From Henricia sp. BOLD:AAB3569 (taxonomy: Eukaryota > Echinodermata > Asteroidea > Spinulosida > Echinasteridae), in contig JBBELK010001097.1 in NCBI GenBank assembly GCA_037783545.1, positions 1-64,000 on the forward strand: a stretch of DNA of 64,000 nucleotides, in the 5' to 3' direction. The notes beneath the pieces were generated by a model. The model saw only the letters and a list, made by a program, of their open reading frames with translations, was not told the origin of the DNA and ran no database searches. Made by a program: the position numbers and the translations under genes. This document shows positions 35,320 through 46,995 of this stretch, one piece after another (positions within the stretch are counted from its first letter, which is position 1; each line of letters opens with the position of its first letter).

Positions 35320-36080
35320 TGCAGTGATCAAATCAAAAATCAAAAATCCGACTAAAAGTTTTGATAGCAATGGAAACAAACACCACATAATTGTGTCCCG
35401 TGTAAAATGGTATACCTTTGTGAAAAAAAATTGCCAACTGGAGGTTTTTTTAAATTGTTTGCAAACGATTTTTTGGAACCATTTACTCAACACAAAACAC
35501 ATGCATGAATTGTTAAGGTTTTCTGAAATATGTGACCTGCCACGGCATAATGAGGAATGTCCCCCACATTTGACTTTTTGAGGTTTATGCATGAAAAGAA
35601 AGACTAGTACTTCAGCTTTCAAATGACACCAAATTTATTTCTGTAACTTACTGCATTTTGGAAATATGACACAACAAAGATGACTCCGCGCGCTGTCGTT
35701 ACCAGAAAGACGTTTCGAGAAAAACGGCTTTGAAAAAACTTTTGTAACACAGCTGATGCAGACGGAAATAAGAAAATCTCCTTTTTAACAGGTTTATTGA
35801 ACATTTTGACAAAACCAACTACTCTAGGATGAATCTTGAATACTTGTGCAATGCAAATATGCAAAAAACCCAAAATCGATTGTGGACAAATTGTCCACGT
35901 ATATTTAACTTCAGGATCCGATTATATTGTTTTAATATTTGGGGGACATTCCTCATTATGCCGTGGCAGGTCACATATATTAATTACTGCATGGCTGAAA
36001 TTTTGAACATTATTCTTTAGTTAGGCCTATGTAATGCTGTTGTTCCTGGAGTTCGTAAAAAAGTTTCGTCTGCAAATGAT
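35320..36080 (+). repeat. dispersed repeat R2 in nkx2-2 intron, split by MITE
   Basis: GTTTTGATAGCAATGG...GGTTTTCTGAA lies left and ATTACTGCATGGCTGAAATT lies right of 35531-35975. The two halves are joined in other R2 copies. Confidence 0.75.
35531..35975. mobile_element. MITE with 38-bp perfect inverted repeat in nkx2-2 intron
   Basis: The perfect inverted repeat spans 35528-35565 and 35941-35978, including the shared TA target (35529-35530 and 35976-35977). The element begins TGTGACCTGCCACGGCATAA. The lack of any mismatch suggests a recent insertion. No transposase frame. Confidence 0.85.
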
Positions 36081-37723
36081 ATATTGGGCTTTTAAATCTG
36101 GTACCATAAAAACATTGCACCATTCTGACAGTGCAACTTATAACTCTGAATTTCCTTTACTGCATCCCTAGGGAAATATTTTGTTTTTACCAACAGTACC
36201 ATAAAGTTGCAACAATTGACTGATATGACGCCCGAACAGCCGTCAATAACTGGACTCCTCCCATCGCCCAAGTTCTATTGGCTTTGAGTTGATAAACATG
36301 ATCCGACATATTGGCTCTCCAGGATCGATTTGTGTTACCTTTACAAGTACACATATAAACACTGTACTCTTCCACGGTTTATACAATACTTAGTGCATGT
36401 CTTTGTTTAATTCAGTGCAGAAGTGTGTACTAAATAATTAGGATTGTGCCAAATTTGCTTTAAAATATTTTAAAGCAACACCTGTTTGAAATCTAGAACA
36501 ATTCCAGAACGCGTTAACAATAATTGTATACTGACTAATACGGGGTTTATTGTGCTTGACCGATGAAAAATGCATCGGGAATAAGTGTTAGATCCACAAG
36601 GCGTTTATAGGTGATTATCTGGTGACGACTGAATGTATAAAATGACTTCATTAAAACCATGACAAAACCAAATAAATTTAAAAAAATTAAATATACAAAC
36701 TCCTGGCTCCGTGGAGCATTATAATTTATGGAACGACATATACACAATTTACAGATTTAGGTTGCCATAACTGTATAGTATACGTGATATTTATAAATTT
36801 CATAAGGCAAGAAATACTAATTACTTTAACTTGCGAATCAAACTAATTTTGCTAGCCCGGCCGCTGTTGTTCGTGATATTTTTAATATTAAAACAATGCC
36901 CCTTCCCCAGCCTACCTTATTTTGACTTTTCACAATTAATATAATTCATTTAATCTTTTGGTTTTGCGTAAAAGGCATAATATTTGATCATCTGTTCTTG
37001 AGTTTGCGTTTGGTCAGCACGGCAGCAGATAACCTAAACTCTGTACACCGCCGAATGCTAAAATAAACGAAGCTATTGGTTCGCACACATCGCAATTTAC
37101 TCTGAAATTTATATTTTCACAGCATGCCATGAACATTTTTTTTTTACTTTGGTCTCCCAGATTTGGAACATAACAATATATGAATTTAGATGGGATTAAA
37201 AACCAGGATGGAAAACTATAATCGTCGATAAATAACGATCGTCGTGTATAGAAATGATCTCGCAACTACTCGGAAAATATTAACCAACATTCAACTCGCG
37301 ATGATCACTGGCAATGAATCAACATGTTTAATGAATCTGCGCGTGTTAGGAGTATTAAGTAGGAACTTAGCGAAAAATTGTGGAAAAGTGGAAATAATTG
37401 AAAACAATATTCCGTCTTTTAAGCGTAAAATTAGTTTAGTATAATAAAAAAAACATTAAATATGGAAAATACAACAACAAAATGAAAAAGTGGACATATC
37501 CGAAAAGGTTCCGACTTTTAGGTGTAAAGTTAGTTTAAGTATGAATTTTTTCCGTGAAAGGAAAATCGATATAGCCTATGTAACAATAACATTAACTTTC
37601 AGAGTTTATAATCTGTGGTGAAAATGTTTATTAACTTTACCCGTTTTAACAGTTGTTAAAAGTCATTTGAGACGAAGGGAATAGCAAAACCGTAAGTGGA
37701 ATAATTAGAAGTTGCATACTCAC

Positions 37724-37973
37724 AAGAATAAGGTATGGGGTCCGAGCCTTGCGTCTGCAACCAGCGTGTGTACGGGTTGTCACTGGCGTCGTAGAACGAG
37801 TTCGAGGTGATAGCGGTAGTACCGTCCTGCAGGGCCACGCTGGGCGAGCCGCCGGTACCGATACGGCACGACCGGGCCTTGGCCGACTCGCTAGCCGCTG
37901 CTGCCGCCACCACCGCCGCGGCTTGCGGCATGTCCAGTATGTCCTTTACGGAGAAGCTCGTCTTTACGTTCAT
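37724..37973 (-). CDS. nkx2-2: nkx2-2 exon 1: TN motif and DNPYTRWL motif
   Basis: This is the first coding exon of the Nkx2-2 homologue. It encodes the TN/EH1-like repressor motif FSVKDILDMP (residues 7-16), which recruits Groucho/TLE in this family. An Ala-rich stretch (18-27) follows, then SFYDASDNPYTRWLQ (59-73), a motif shared by Nkx2.2/Nkx2.9 proteins and absent from Nkx2.1. The exon ends after the first base of a Ser codon at a strong GTGAGT donor (37718-37723), giving a phase-1 intron. The junction reads IPYS/SLGQAA, which lines up with vertebrate QYS/LHGLAA. I chose the ATG at 37973 because MNVKTSFSVKDIL matches the start of vertebrate Nkx2.2. Two in-frame ATGs lie upstream, at 37994 (MDDTEIA...) and 38015 (MWTSPSP...), with an in-frame TGA just beyond. 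A start at either would add 7 or 14 residues. Confidence 0.95.
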
Positions 37974-38500
37974 GGCAATCTCCGTGTCATCCATGGGGGA
38001 CGGTGATGTCCACATGAGGGGAAAAATAACTCAGTCACCGAGTAGAGTCGAGAGGGACACGGGAGTCAGGGCGCGGAAGCTCCGGTAGAGAAACTTCACC
38101 GGGACGCTACACCGCTGAAGTAGCGCACGCGAGGAGCCGAGAAGAAAGAAAAACACATTAAGTGGCGTTAATGCAATCTATAGTGGACTGGATGCAAGTT
38201 GGGTTTAAGGAGGTACGACTTTAAAGACGATTAAGAGGAGCACATCGGGTTTAAGGCCTTCTCCACGTGGAGTGGTGCACAGTACTGACCGGCCGACATG
38301 CGGGGGAGAGCTGTTTAAAAACAACGGGGCTGTATAACCTACTTGGTTGGACGAATACAACGTGACCATCTAACGTCCAAACACGCACGCAGTGTCAACT
38401 CCCATAGAACCCTGCCAACGGACACGGTGTGTGCGCACACGGCCGGCCGACTCAGCGACCAATAACCACGGGCGGACAGTGGGCGGCGCTTAGAGTCAAT
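37974..38500 (-). promoter_or_regulatory. nkx2-2 5' flank / probable promoter and 5' UTR
   Basis: This GC- and CpG-rich DNA lies directly upstream of the nkx2-2 start codon on the minus strand. It is free of the repeats that fill the flanks. Visible elements are an exact NK2-type site TTAAGTGG at 38158-38165 (plus strand), an E-box CACGTG in a short palindrome at 38264-38269, and CCAAT (plus strand) near 38460. I see no convincing TATA box, so a CpG-type promoter is more likely. The transcription start cannot be placed. Confidence 0.5.
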
Positions 38501-39630
38501 TGCCCAAACAAGGTGTTAGCATAAAATCAATTTGTCACCCAACTCTCTGGTTAATTTGATTGGTGCTCGAGAGAGAACTGCCGTTGACACGGGTGTCGTT
38601 TGATGGTTCATTTCGGGGCCGGTAGGCCCTGCAACTGGTTCGCCGTGATCTTTTGTTCGGTAAAATTATTTCCAAAACAATCGGGGAAAATTCGAAAATA
38701 TCCCGTATATTTCACATCTATTTTTTTTCAACTTAATGCAAACATAACCCAAGTGTAGTGTGCTTTTTATTGCTCTATTTTACCAGAACCAATTTCACCG
38801 TAAGTAAACGTCGACAAATTGCGTATTAGAATAGGAAATGTTGACATCCTGCTAAATATCATAAAATGCACATTTTCCCTCATAATTGCTAACGGGTGAA
38901 TCTTTTTACAGATATCCCATTTGAAAGCTAATCACTTAGCCTATGCAAGAAGATTATCCCTTTTTTAAATAAAAATTTATTATAAAGGTGAAATTGGCCG
39001 TAGAGACGATACACTTTTGAAGACCATACATAAATACATGTGTACCTTCTAATTTGTTGAAACACGTCAAACTTTCCTACAATTTCGAAAATTTAAAACA
39101 ATCGGCACATGATAGGGGTGCACATCTTTTGATGACAGTTTTTTTAAATTTAAAATAACAAATAATAAAAAAAATTAAAAAAAGATTTTCATCTATAACG
39201 CCATTTTTGTTTTTTGCTGAACACTGTATACCTCCTAAAGGACACCGTTTATTCATCTTTCCGCTCATAAAAATGTGATAACGGTTGTATGTTTTACAAT
39301 ATTTTGAAGATTCGTGTTCAAGTGCTCCTTAAAATTATATCATTGAATGTGTACTTCTAGACAAATCCGTTTTCCAAATTTAATTTGTCTGTAAACGTAC
39401 CTGTGTTTGCCACCATATACATACAATATGGTATCACCCCAGGGCAAATTGGCGCGCTTTCAGCCTATAGAGTGGGCATTGTATTACCAATTAAAGTATA
39501 TAATATTCACACTGGGAAGTATGCACGTGAGGTGTTCCTGCCACAATGCTGTTAGCCCGTATATACTTTGTTAGGTCATCTGCAGCGCTATGGTGCTCTT
39601 TTTCGTTTGTCTTTTTAGTTAGCATAAAAT
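38501..39630. other. nkx2-2 upstream flank, no gene seen
   Basis: A+T-rich unique DNA. No exon is recognised. Confidence 0.45.
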
Positions 39631-39638
39631 ACGGCATC

Positions 39639-39986
39639 ACGACGATGACAACAAGGGACAAACGACAAATGGCAAACGACAAACGACAACACGTTAAACA
39701 ACCGATGACAAACGACAAAACAACAAACGACAAACAACAAGCAACAAATAACAACGACAAATGACACACGACAAACGACTACGACAGATTACAAGCGACA
39801 ATGACAGACGACAAATGACACACGGTAGACAACAAACAACAGAGGACAGATGACAAACCACAGACGACAAACGACTAAGACAAATGACACACGACACACG
39901 ACAAACGACTACGACAAATTGCAAGCGACAATGGCAGGCGACAAATGACGCACGGTAAACAACAAATGACAGAGGACAGATGACGA
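39639..39986 (+). repeat. ACGACAAATG-type minisatellite
   Basis: About 350 bp of imperfect roughly 10-base units (ACGACAAACG, ATGACACACG, ACGACAAATG). It is purine- and AC-biased on one strand. It creates open frames on both strands that are not genes. Confidence 0.92.
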
Positions 39987-40840
39987 ATTTGGCGCGCGCG
40001 CATTGCTGACGAGCCTCTGCCTTTATACAGAAGCATCATTTTACCATGCTATGTAATTTTATTTTCTCTCGTAACTAAGATTCACGCCGTGTCAGGTACA
40101 TTCCAGCGCCAATAGACATCGGAATCATTCAACATGGCTTATTCACAATTCAATTGTTTAAACCGGTGGTAGCTAATTGATTCAAAAACATAATTGGCCC
40201 ATAAACACCTGTGTATAAACCAGTCTAAAACGATCCCTATCATACAATATCCCTTACTGTGCTGTCCGCATTATAACTATAGTGACAATAGGTTGGCCTT
40301 ACAATCGCCAAATAATGGTATTTATTTGTTTAAAGGCAGGGCAGTTTTATCGGTTAGATATGGCTCCAATAAGAATATAGATGACCGTTATCATAGAGCA
40401 AATGTTAAATTGAACTGGTGTGGTGAATGTGGTTGCAAAATGTACTTTAGTCGACTTATTAGTCTGCTCGTGAACTTGGTGTATAACTGGTCTGGTGAAG
40501 TTATTATTATTGCTGTCAAGTTAGGAAATTAGTGTGTTTGGGGTAACAACTATAATGGCGGATCATAGCAAGAAAAGTATATGGTTCCTTGTTGTCTGGT
40601 CCCCTGACCCTGCTCCATTTGAAATCTACAGAATAAATTCCTGTTCACCCTGTTGGCTATAGTTCATGGATGTGTACTCATAGGCCAAAAAGCATGTGGA
40701 CTATAAATTAAACTTGATAAAGTGGAAGAAGTGCATTAAGTAAAGAAGATGTTAAGTACATGGAAGTAATTATTGCCCATCACGACGCGGTATGCACTGT
40801 ATACTGCGTTTCCCGAGGACATGCTAAAACTCATAGCGTG
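39987..40840. other. intergenic, no gene seen
   Basis: It starts with GGCGCGCGCGCATTG. A 112-codon open frame (40194-40532) has no recognised motif. Confidence 0.4.
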
Positions 40841-40842
40841 TT

Positions 40843-40910
40843 GGTGGGACTCGAACCCACGACATTCTGCATACTAGGCCTCCTGCATACCAGTGGAAGA
40901 AGTGCTTGAA
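40843..40910 (-). repeat. tRNA-like fragment (SINE remnant)
   Basis: On the minus strand it has a perfect T arm (GTGGG, TTCGAGT loop, CCCAC) with a consensus B box GGTTCGAGTCC. The D and anticodon arms do not fold and the acceptor stem is missing. Confidence 0.55.
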
Positions 40911-41900
40911 AAAGATCCGGTATTTATGGCGATATTTAAAAAATGAATAAGGTTCACTTTTCTTAGAAATGACATTAAGACACCGTGACCCGTGATTTTG
41001 CACGAGGGTTCACACTATTAATTTCACTCAAAGTCCGCAAAGATATTTCGTAATGTTTTGATAATTTTGTTGTATCTAGGATTTGTATGCACGATTTGTA
41101 ACAATTAAGTAGCTAAAAATGTCAAAGTTATCACCCAAAAAAAACCTTAATAAAAGAACAGAAAAGTAGCAACCATTCACGGAAATTAGGGCACCATGTT
41201 TTCAGTAGTTTTAGAGAAAAGTGCTCCGTTTTGTCTAATTTTAGATTGTTGTCCGACGACAAGAACATGAATGAACCTAGCTTTGCTCCACTCACCGTAT
41301 ACCACGACCGGTCACGGGTACATCCCCGGCCCGCCTGACAACCATCAGACTTTAGTTCCCTTGCCATAAGTATGTTTTCGGACCTCCTACACATCTCTCT
41401 CCACAACTCTCCCCAACAATCCGGGGTGATGGTGTATGGGTCTGAGTGATATCTAAACAGGCATGGAGTGGCCAGCACTCTCCAAGTTGAGATCGAACAA
41501 CATGTCGCACTTCACATGGCCCAAAGCCTAAACTTGACTACTGTTTTGGTTCCTACAAAGCAATCCCTACAATTCACTACCGCAGATGATGTGGGAAATT
41601 TTGATATGAAATCTCGCAATAATTGTACTCTTTGAGAGATTTGCTGTTAATAAAAGGCGTAGGTTGATCAGAAATAGGCATGTTCAGAGATGATTAACTG
41701 GTGTCGGTTAGTACATTTAATTAATACACTAATTTTGAATCATAGTCGCGTAAAGACGATCGCGCGGGGGTCGCCATTTTTTTATGCGCTTTCTGGAAAT
41801 AAATATACTGAAGCACCATCACATGTATTTAGCGTTGAATTCACATTTCATCTGAAATGTGAATCCCCAGATGCACCACAACACCCTCAGTACCTCGTTG
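40911..41900. other. intergenic, no gene seen
   Basis: Apparently unique. A 115-codon minus-strand frame (41131-41478) is unsupported. Confidence 0.4.
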
Positions 41901-41904
41901 CCGT

Positions 41905-42835
41905 CCAGGGTGTCCTAAAAAAGGAAACCGAGATTAAATTGCTAACAACTCGGTAATTAGTGAGAATTGAGGAAAATGACAGCTACTATCCGTTTTATCA
42001 CCGTGTGCTCTTTCTTATGACATCACGAAATCCAGAATGCCTTCATGGAGGACAGAGCACAGATGGTTTAAAGCGGCCATGTCAGAAACTCTTCTGTACC
42101 AGATTATTAATAGGTTCATCGGCCGAAAAGGGATAAACAGGATAAAGAGACAAATAATGAATAGATACATCGGCTAGCCTAAGAAAAGAATAAACAGGGC
42201 AAAAAGGCAATTTTTTTAAAAGGTGTATAGAACACATGATTGGTAAACTGTTAAAAGGAGCGTTATTTTCCCTCGTGATTAGAAGCCCATGTTGATAAAA
42301 CTGCACTGTAGAAATTTCAGCCACATAGATGCAGTAATACTTTACAAAACTTGAAAAATCCATGCATAGTTTTTGTGTTGAGTTGAATGGTAAAAAAGTC
42401 TTTTGCAAAATACTTTTTTTTAGAAAACCACCTTCAGTTGTTTATTTCTCACACAAAATACCCTTTTAAACTGAAATAAAATCATGTGGTGTTTGGTACC
42501 ATTGTTATTAACACTTTTAGTAAGATTTTTTTCTTGTCAATTCGTGAAGAAAAACAATTGGGGTCACTGCAAATGATATATGAGATCGCTACGTAAGGAT
42601 TTTTAAAGTGATTATTGGTCCTTGTGTTCGTTTATCTAGTGAGCTATTTCTGACATGGTCGCTTTGAACCATCAGTGCTCAGTCATCCATGAAGGCATTC
42701 TGGATTTCTTGGTGTCAAAAGAAAGAGGACACGGTGATGAAACGGGTAGTACTTGTCATTTTCCACAATTCTCACTAAATACCGAGTTGTTACCAATTTA
42801 ATATCGCTTTCCTTTTCTTCTAGGCGCCCTATACA
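41905..42835. mobile_element. R1 foldback element with R2 in the middle
   Basis: The left arm (41905-42165, minus) and right arm (42590-42835, plus) are inverted copies of R1, with AGGGTGTCCTA at one end and TTCTAGGCGCCCTATAC at the other. The spacer holds an R2 copy (42280-42560). Confidence 0.75.
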
Positions 42836-44610
42836 TCATTTGAAAGCTTTACCTTCGAGAAACCGAATTTGTACTTTATTTTTTTCGGCCCTGAGCATGC
42901 ACAGACAACTTCTTTTAATTTTGTTTTAACTTTCTTCAGAGTTACATACAAACTGCAAGTTGAAACTGTCAATGAATTAGGCTGGCTGGCCATTGTGGTC
43001 CATTGAATTAGAAGTTGCCGCGTACTCGACTTAAGTCCAAGCGTGTGCTGGTCGGCAGGGTGGGTGTATACCACATCACATATATCATATGAATTATGTA
43101 AAGCACCCACTTTTTTCCAAAGCTGGAGTAATTATTTCCAGCACATTTTTCCCCAGTTGTCACTCCAATCTCAAGTATTCTGTAGTATCAATGAGCGGTT
43201 TAATTTGTTACGAACTTGACACAGACAAAAAGCGAGCGCTGTCAGTCAAAGCGTGATTAATCGGCAAACGGTGATATTTTCTTCCGATAAGGCCGGTGGG
43301 CTGGGATCGCAGGGCCTTTATATTCTTGTCGCCAGCGCGAGACGCCGGAGTACAGGACCCCTGTGCCACAAAACAAACCCTGCCATTATCATTTAGGTTA
43401 TCCGGCAAGAGTATAGTGCCCCGATGAGGCGCTGCCACAAATGGACTTTTCCCCGGCTGACTAATCTAACTCAAAAGTTCCGAAAACAAAAGGGCTCTTT
43501 TTCTTTATTGAACAATGCCGAACTGAAGAAACAAAGTTTCAATAGGAACAAAGGAATTGAGCAGTCGTTCATGCAATGAAAACAATATAGATCTTTCCGC
43601 AAAGGCACACCGCATGTGTGATACATGCACAGCAAATTATGGCCGACAGCGTTTCAAATAACGCTGAAATTATTATGAGGTGCCGAAAAATGGGAACGAA
43701 AAACAAAAACAGGAACAACACCAAAACGGACAAATATTATACGAACAAACGCCGAGCCCGGTTGGAGATACCCATCTTGCTGTGTACACACGTCGTCGGC
43801 GTCAGTTACTGAAACAAACAGGGGTTGGTGGTTTGTTCACGAAGCGGGCACCTGTCGCATAGGACACGATGGATGCCAGGGTCTATGTTCAAACTATAGC
43901 CCAACCCAGCATGCGCAGTCCAACCACGGCAAGCAAGCAAACCCAACCGTCCAAAAGGCGAAACAAAGTGGTCGGTCTGGCGTGGGCACGAAGTCGACTT
44001 GCCCTTTATTCGCCTGTCAAAATCTGCAATTTATTAACTTCTTTACAAACTTTTTTTTGTACACGGTGTCTCTTATCCCTCTCTGTTTTTTACGATTGCA
44101 GTAATTTTTAAGGGAAAGATAAGAAAAAAATCTTGATATGAGGGGTGGAAGTACTTTGGCAATTTAGGGCATCATTATTATCGGACATGGATGAATTAAT
44201 TTGGAATTTTGAGAGCCTGGAGTAAAGTTTTAGTGAAGGATTAGTGCGGGTATAAACTATGCATTCCCGATAAAGTTCTCAAAGTCGGACAAAGGCAAGT
44301 GCATTTTATCAAACAAATTGCACCTTATACAGATAAATAGGGCTTCAGAGACGGCTGGTGCAGGACTTCAAAACTAGGCCAGTGACATGAAAACCATTAC
44401 ATGCCAACACCAGTCACAGCTCTCCAAATTATTTGAGGACAAAACAGGCCTTTGGTGCCTACGTGCTACACGTGTTGACTGTTGAAGTACAATGTATAAA
44501 CGTCAAGTTTAGTGAAGAAGGAGCATGAAAACATTACACCAGTTTTACCTCGGTTCTTTTGGTGCTTCAAGTATGTGTACTAATGTAAAAATGTCTTTCT
44601 TTTTCACCAA
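42836..44610. other. intergenic; unique candidate region 43200-43450
   Basis: No gene is seen. 43200-43450 is unique and CpG-enriched with GTGATTAATCGG and CCGATAAGG motifs. A control role is possible but unproven. Confidence 0.35.
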
Positions 44611-44614
44611 ATTA

Positions 44615-45010
44615 GGAATACACTTAAAGAAAGGGACAACACTTGTTTTAAGTTATCGACGAAATTAATCAAAAAATATTACCGATGTATTGCTCGGTGA
44701 ATAAACCTTAATGAGAATCAGAGAACCTTGTTTTCAACGTCGGCAACCCAATTAATGTTGATGATAAACTCTGCAACTAATGTAACTATGTGCTGCGCCG
44801 TATTTGAAATTTTGAAAAGGATGATGACGTCAACCATGCAACGATTGCATAGATGACTTCAAGACTGATGCCGTGTCTCCCGACTCCCATACGCCGTGAA
44901 GTATGTAAAAATATGTTGTGTCCTGACTCACGACCTCTCAAGTCCGAGCAAGTGTTGCAAGTGTTGTCCCTTCCTTTAATAGCACATTGATATACGCTCT
45001 TCCTTGGCAT
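44615..45010 (+). repeat. dispersed repeat D, copy 2
   Basis: Matches 11035-11420 in order (GTGAATAAACCTTAATGAGA, GATGACGTCAACCATGCAAC, CCTGACTCACGACC, CAAGTCCGAGC). Confidence 0.75.
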
Positions 45011-45558
45011 TTTTATATAAAAAGGGTATACAATTTACTTGTGCACTTTCCAGAAACCGTCCGGTTTCTTGAGACTATACTATAGAAATTAGCACAAAAC
45101 GTAGGGGGCGCAATAGTTACATGCAAATTTCACTACGGATCGAGATGTAATAAAGCGCAAAGCGCACATTTAAACAAATTTTGTTAAACATTGACGTGAT
45201 TAGTTTTTGTCTTATTCGTCATGAAATACAGGTTACACGTGTGATACCTATACCTATATTTGGTAAACTTGTACATCAAGCAAGGAATGGGTAGGCCTAA
45301 ACTGTATCAAGTATTATGAATAAGAAATATGAAGAATGCGTATGTGTTGATCTACGTAACGACATTAGTTCTATTAGTGACAATGTTAATGACAATGACA
45401 AAACATTGACAAGGATGACGACAGTGGCAGGTAATAAAACGACAATACCGACATTATAAACAATCACAACCATTCCGACAACAATTAGGATCACTGGTGG
45501 CGCAAACGTGGGTGATGCCACAATTTTGTGCGTTACGTTGGTGCCAGGGTAACACATC

Positions 45559-45981
45559 CGTTAACTAATCTGTTTACACGTTGTTAACTAGACTTAACGC
45601 CCCGTTAACACACCTGTTAACTCGGCATGTTTTGCACAAATTCCACCACTAACACTCACATAAAATTGTGACCCGCGGTCCGTGTTACACGAGGTTAACC
45701 ACTAAGTAAATGAAATTTGCAAAATTCTGCCGAAAATTTGTCTCAATTGTGGATATATGAATCCAGGACTTCCTGTGGGTTGCATTGAAAGCTGAAGTTC
45801 AAATTGTAGAGAATCGCAATAGTCATAAACTAATCAAAATTAGTAGCATCCACTTCGTTCCGATATTAGTTAACACCTCTGTTAACAGATCTGTTACACT
45901 ATAACATGATATGTAACGGGAGCTGCTCAAGTAACATGTAACGCTAACATGTCCTAAACATCATATTAACATCGAGTTAAC
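45559..45981. repeat. GTTAAC-rich patch
   Basis: The palindrome GTTAAC occurs eight times, starting at 45560, 45583, 45604, 45616, 45694, 45869, 45881 and 45975. Many GTTACA/GTAACA relatives lie between. About 0.1 would be expected by chance. No regular period. Confidence 0.8.
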
Positions 45982-46479
45982 ACGGTGCTTGTTCTGAGGT
46001 CACCATTCCAAGTCAGTTAATAACACTAGCATGTAACAAACACAGAATTGTGACCTTTTCCAATGCGTGTGTTATCTATGGAACAGAAATAAAGACAGGG
46101 TAGTATTTAAAAGATCGGACAGAAAATTATGCATGCGCTTTAAATTCGTAGTAGCGACTACTTCACCGGATGAAGTAGTTATTGCTATAGAAAAGCTGAT
46201 ACAGAGATTTCCAAAGTTAGTAAGTAACACGGCTCTATAGTTCTTAATTTGTTATCTGTGGAACGCGAAACAATTTTGTGGCATGCTCAAATTAGTTGTG
46301 AACTTTCGAAGTCACAAAGGAGCTTTTCAAATAATTGTGTATTGCGGGGGCGCTATTCACTTATAGAATTCACACAAATCTGCATGCAGTCAGTAAGTAA
46401 ACTATGTTTAATTATTAACATACTTTCTAAATGAACCAAATGTGAGGGCGTTTTTTTATGGCCCGTATACATTTACCCA

Positions 46480-46995
46480 AAGGCAGTGTACATCATTGGT
46501 AATCTCGAAAATCAGAAATGTTCACAGATTTACGCCTAACTTAGCCTACACAATATAAACATGATGACCGTAGAAAACTTCCCCTGAAATGGTTTTGTCT
46601 GAAGTGCTATAGTCTTTGAGAAATAAGTAAAACAATTAGTTTCCGTCTCATGAGACGAAAATTCAATTCGCCCCAAAACCATTTCGCCCAAGTACCATTT
46701 CGCCCCAAACCACTTCGCCCAAGTGCCATTTCGCCCCAATTTACTTCGTCCAAACACTACATCGCCCCAAAACCACGTCGTGCACAGGCCGTGGTTAAGG
46801 GCGAAATGGTTCAGGGCGAAGTGGTTTTGGGGCGAAATGACTGCAGACCCTTTTTTGACTGTTTTCTCAAAAGTTAGACGAAGTACGGAGCTGGTTTTTG
46901 CTCAGGTTGGTTTTAATCATGCATATCTTCCATCACACAGGGGGATAAAACTATTTGTAACAGTTTACCAATCATGTATACTATCTTTAAACGTC
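46480..46995 (+). mobile_element. palindromic TTCGCCCC element, copy 1
   Basis: The core (46660-46850) is a run of about 16-base units (CCATTTCGCCCCAAA, CCACTTCGCCCAAGTG), followed by inverted GGGCGAAATGG and GGTTTTGGGGCGAA. The flanks start ACATCATTGGTAATCTCG and end TTTACCAATCATGTATACT (inverted). Copies are at 53725-54235 and, reversed, 60665-60945. Confidence 0.85.

Larger units (their letters stand above)
34373..37723 (-). other. nkx2-2: nkx2-2 intron 1 (phase 1, 3.35 kb)
   Basis: The single coding intron runs from the GTGAGT donor beside exon 1 to a pyrimidine-rich acceptor before exon 2. Its position, between the TRWL motif and the homeodomain, is the one I recall for vertebrate Nkx2.2. 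It holds a CpG-rich unique segment near the acceptor (about 34560-35045), an interspersed repeat at 35320-36080 split by a MITE, and A+T-rich DNA to the donor with a degenerate tandem duplication (37405-37445 resembles 37500-37545). An open frame continues from exon 2 up to 34499, but this is intron read-through. Confidence 0.93.

Noticed and set aside
39491-39924. Lys/Asp/Gln-rich and Cys/Leu-rich frames
   Set aside because: Produced by the ACGACAAATG minisatellite read on either strand.
39639-39986. CRISPR-like array
   Set aside because: Units are about 10 bases with no unique spacers. It is an ordinary minisatellite in animal DNA.
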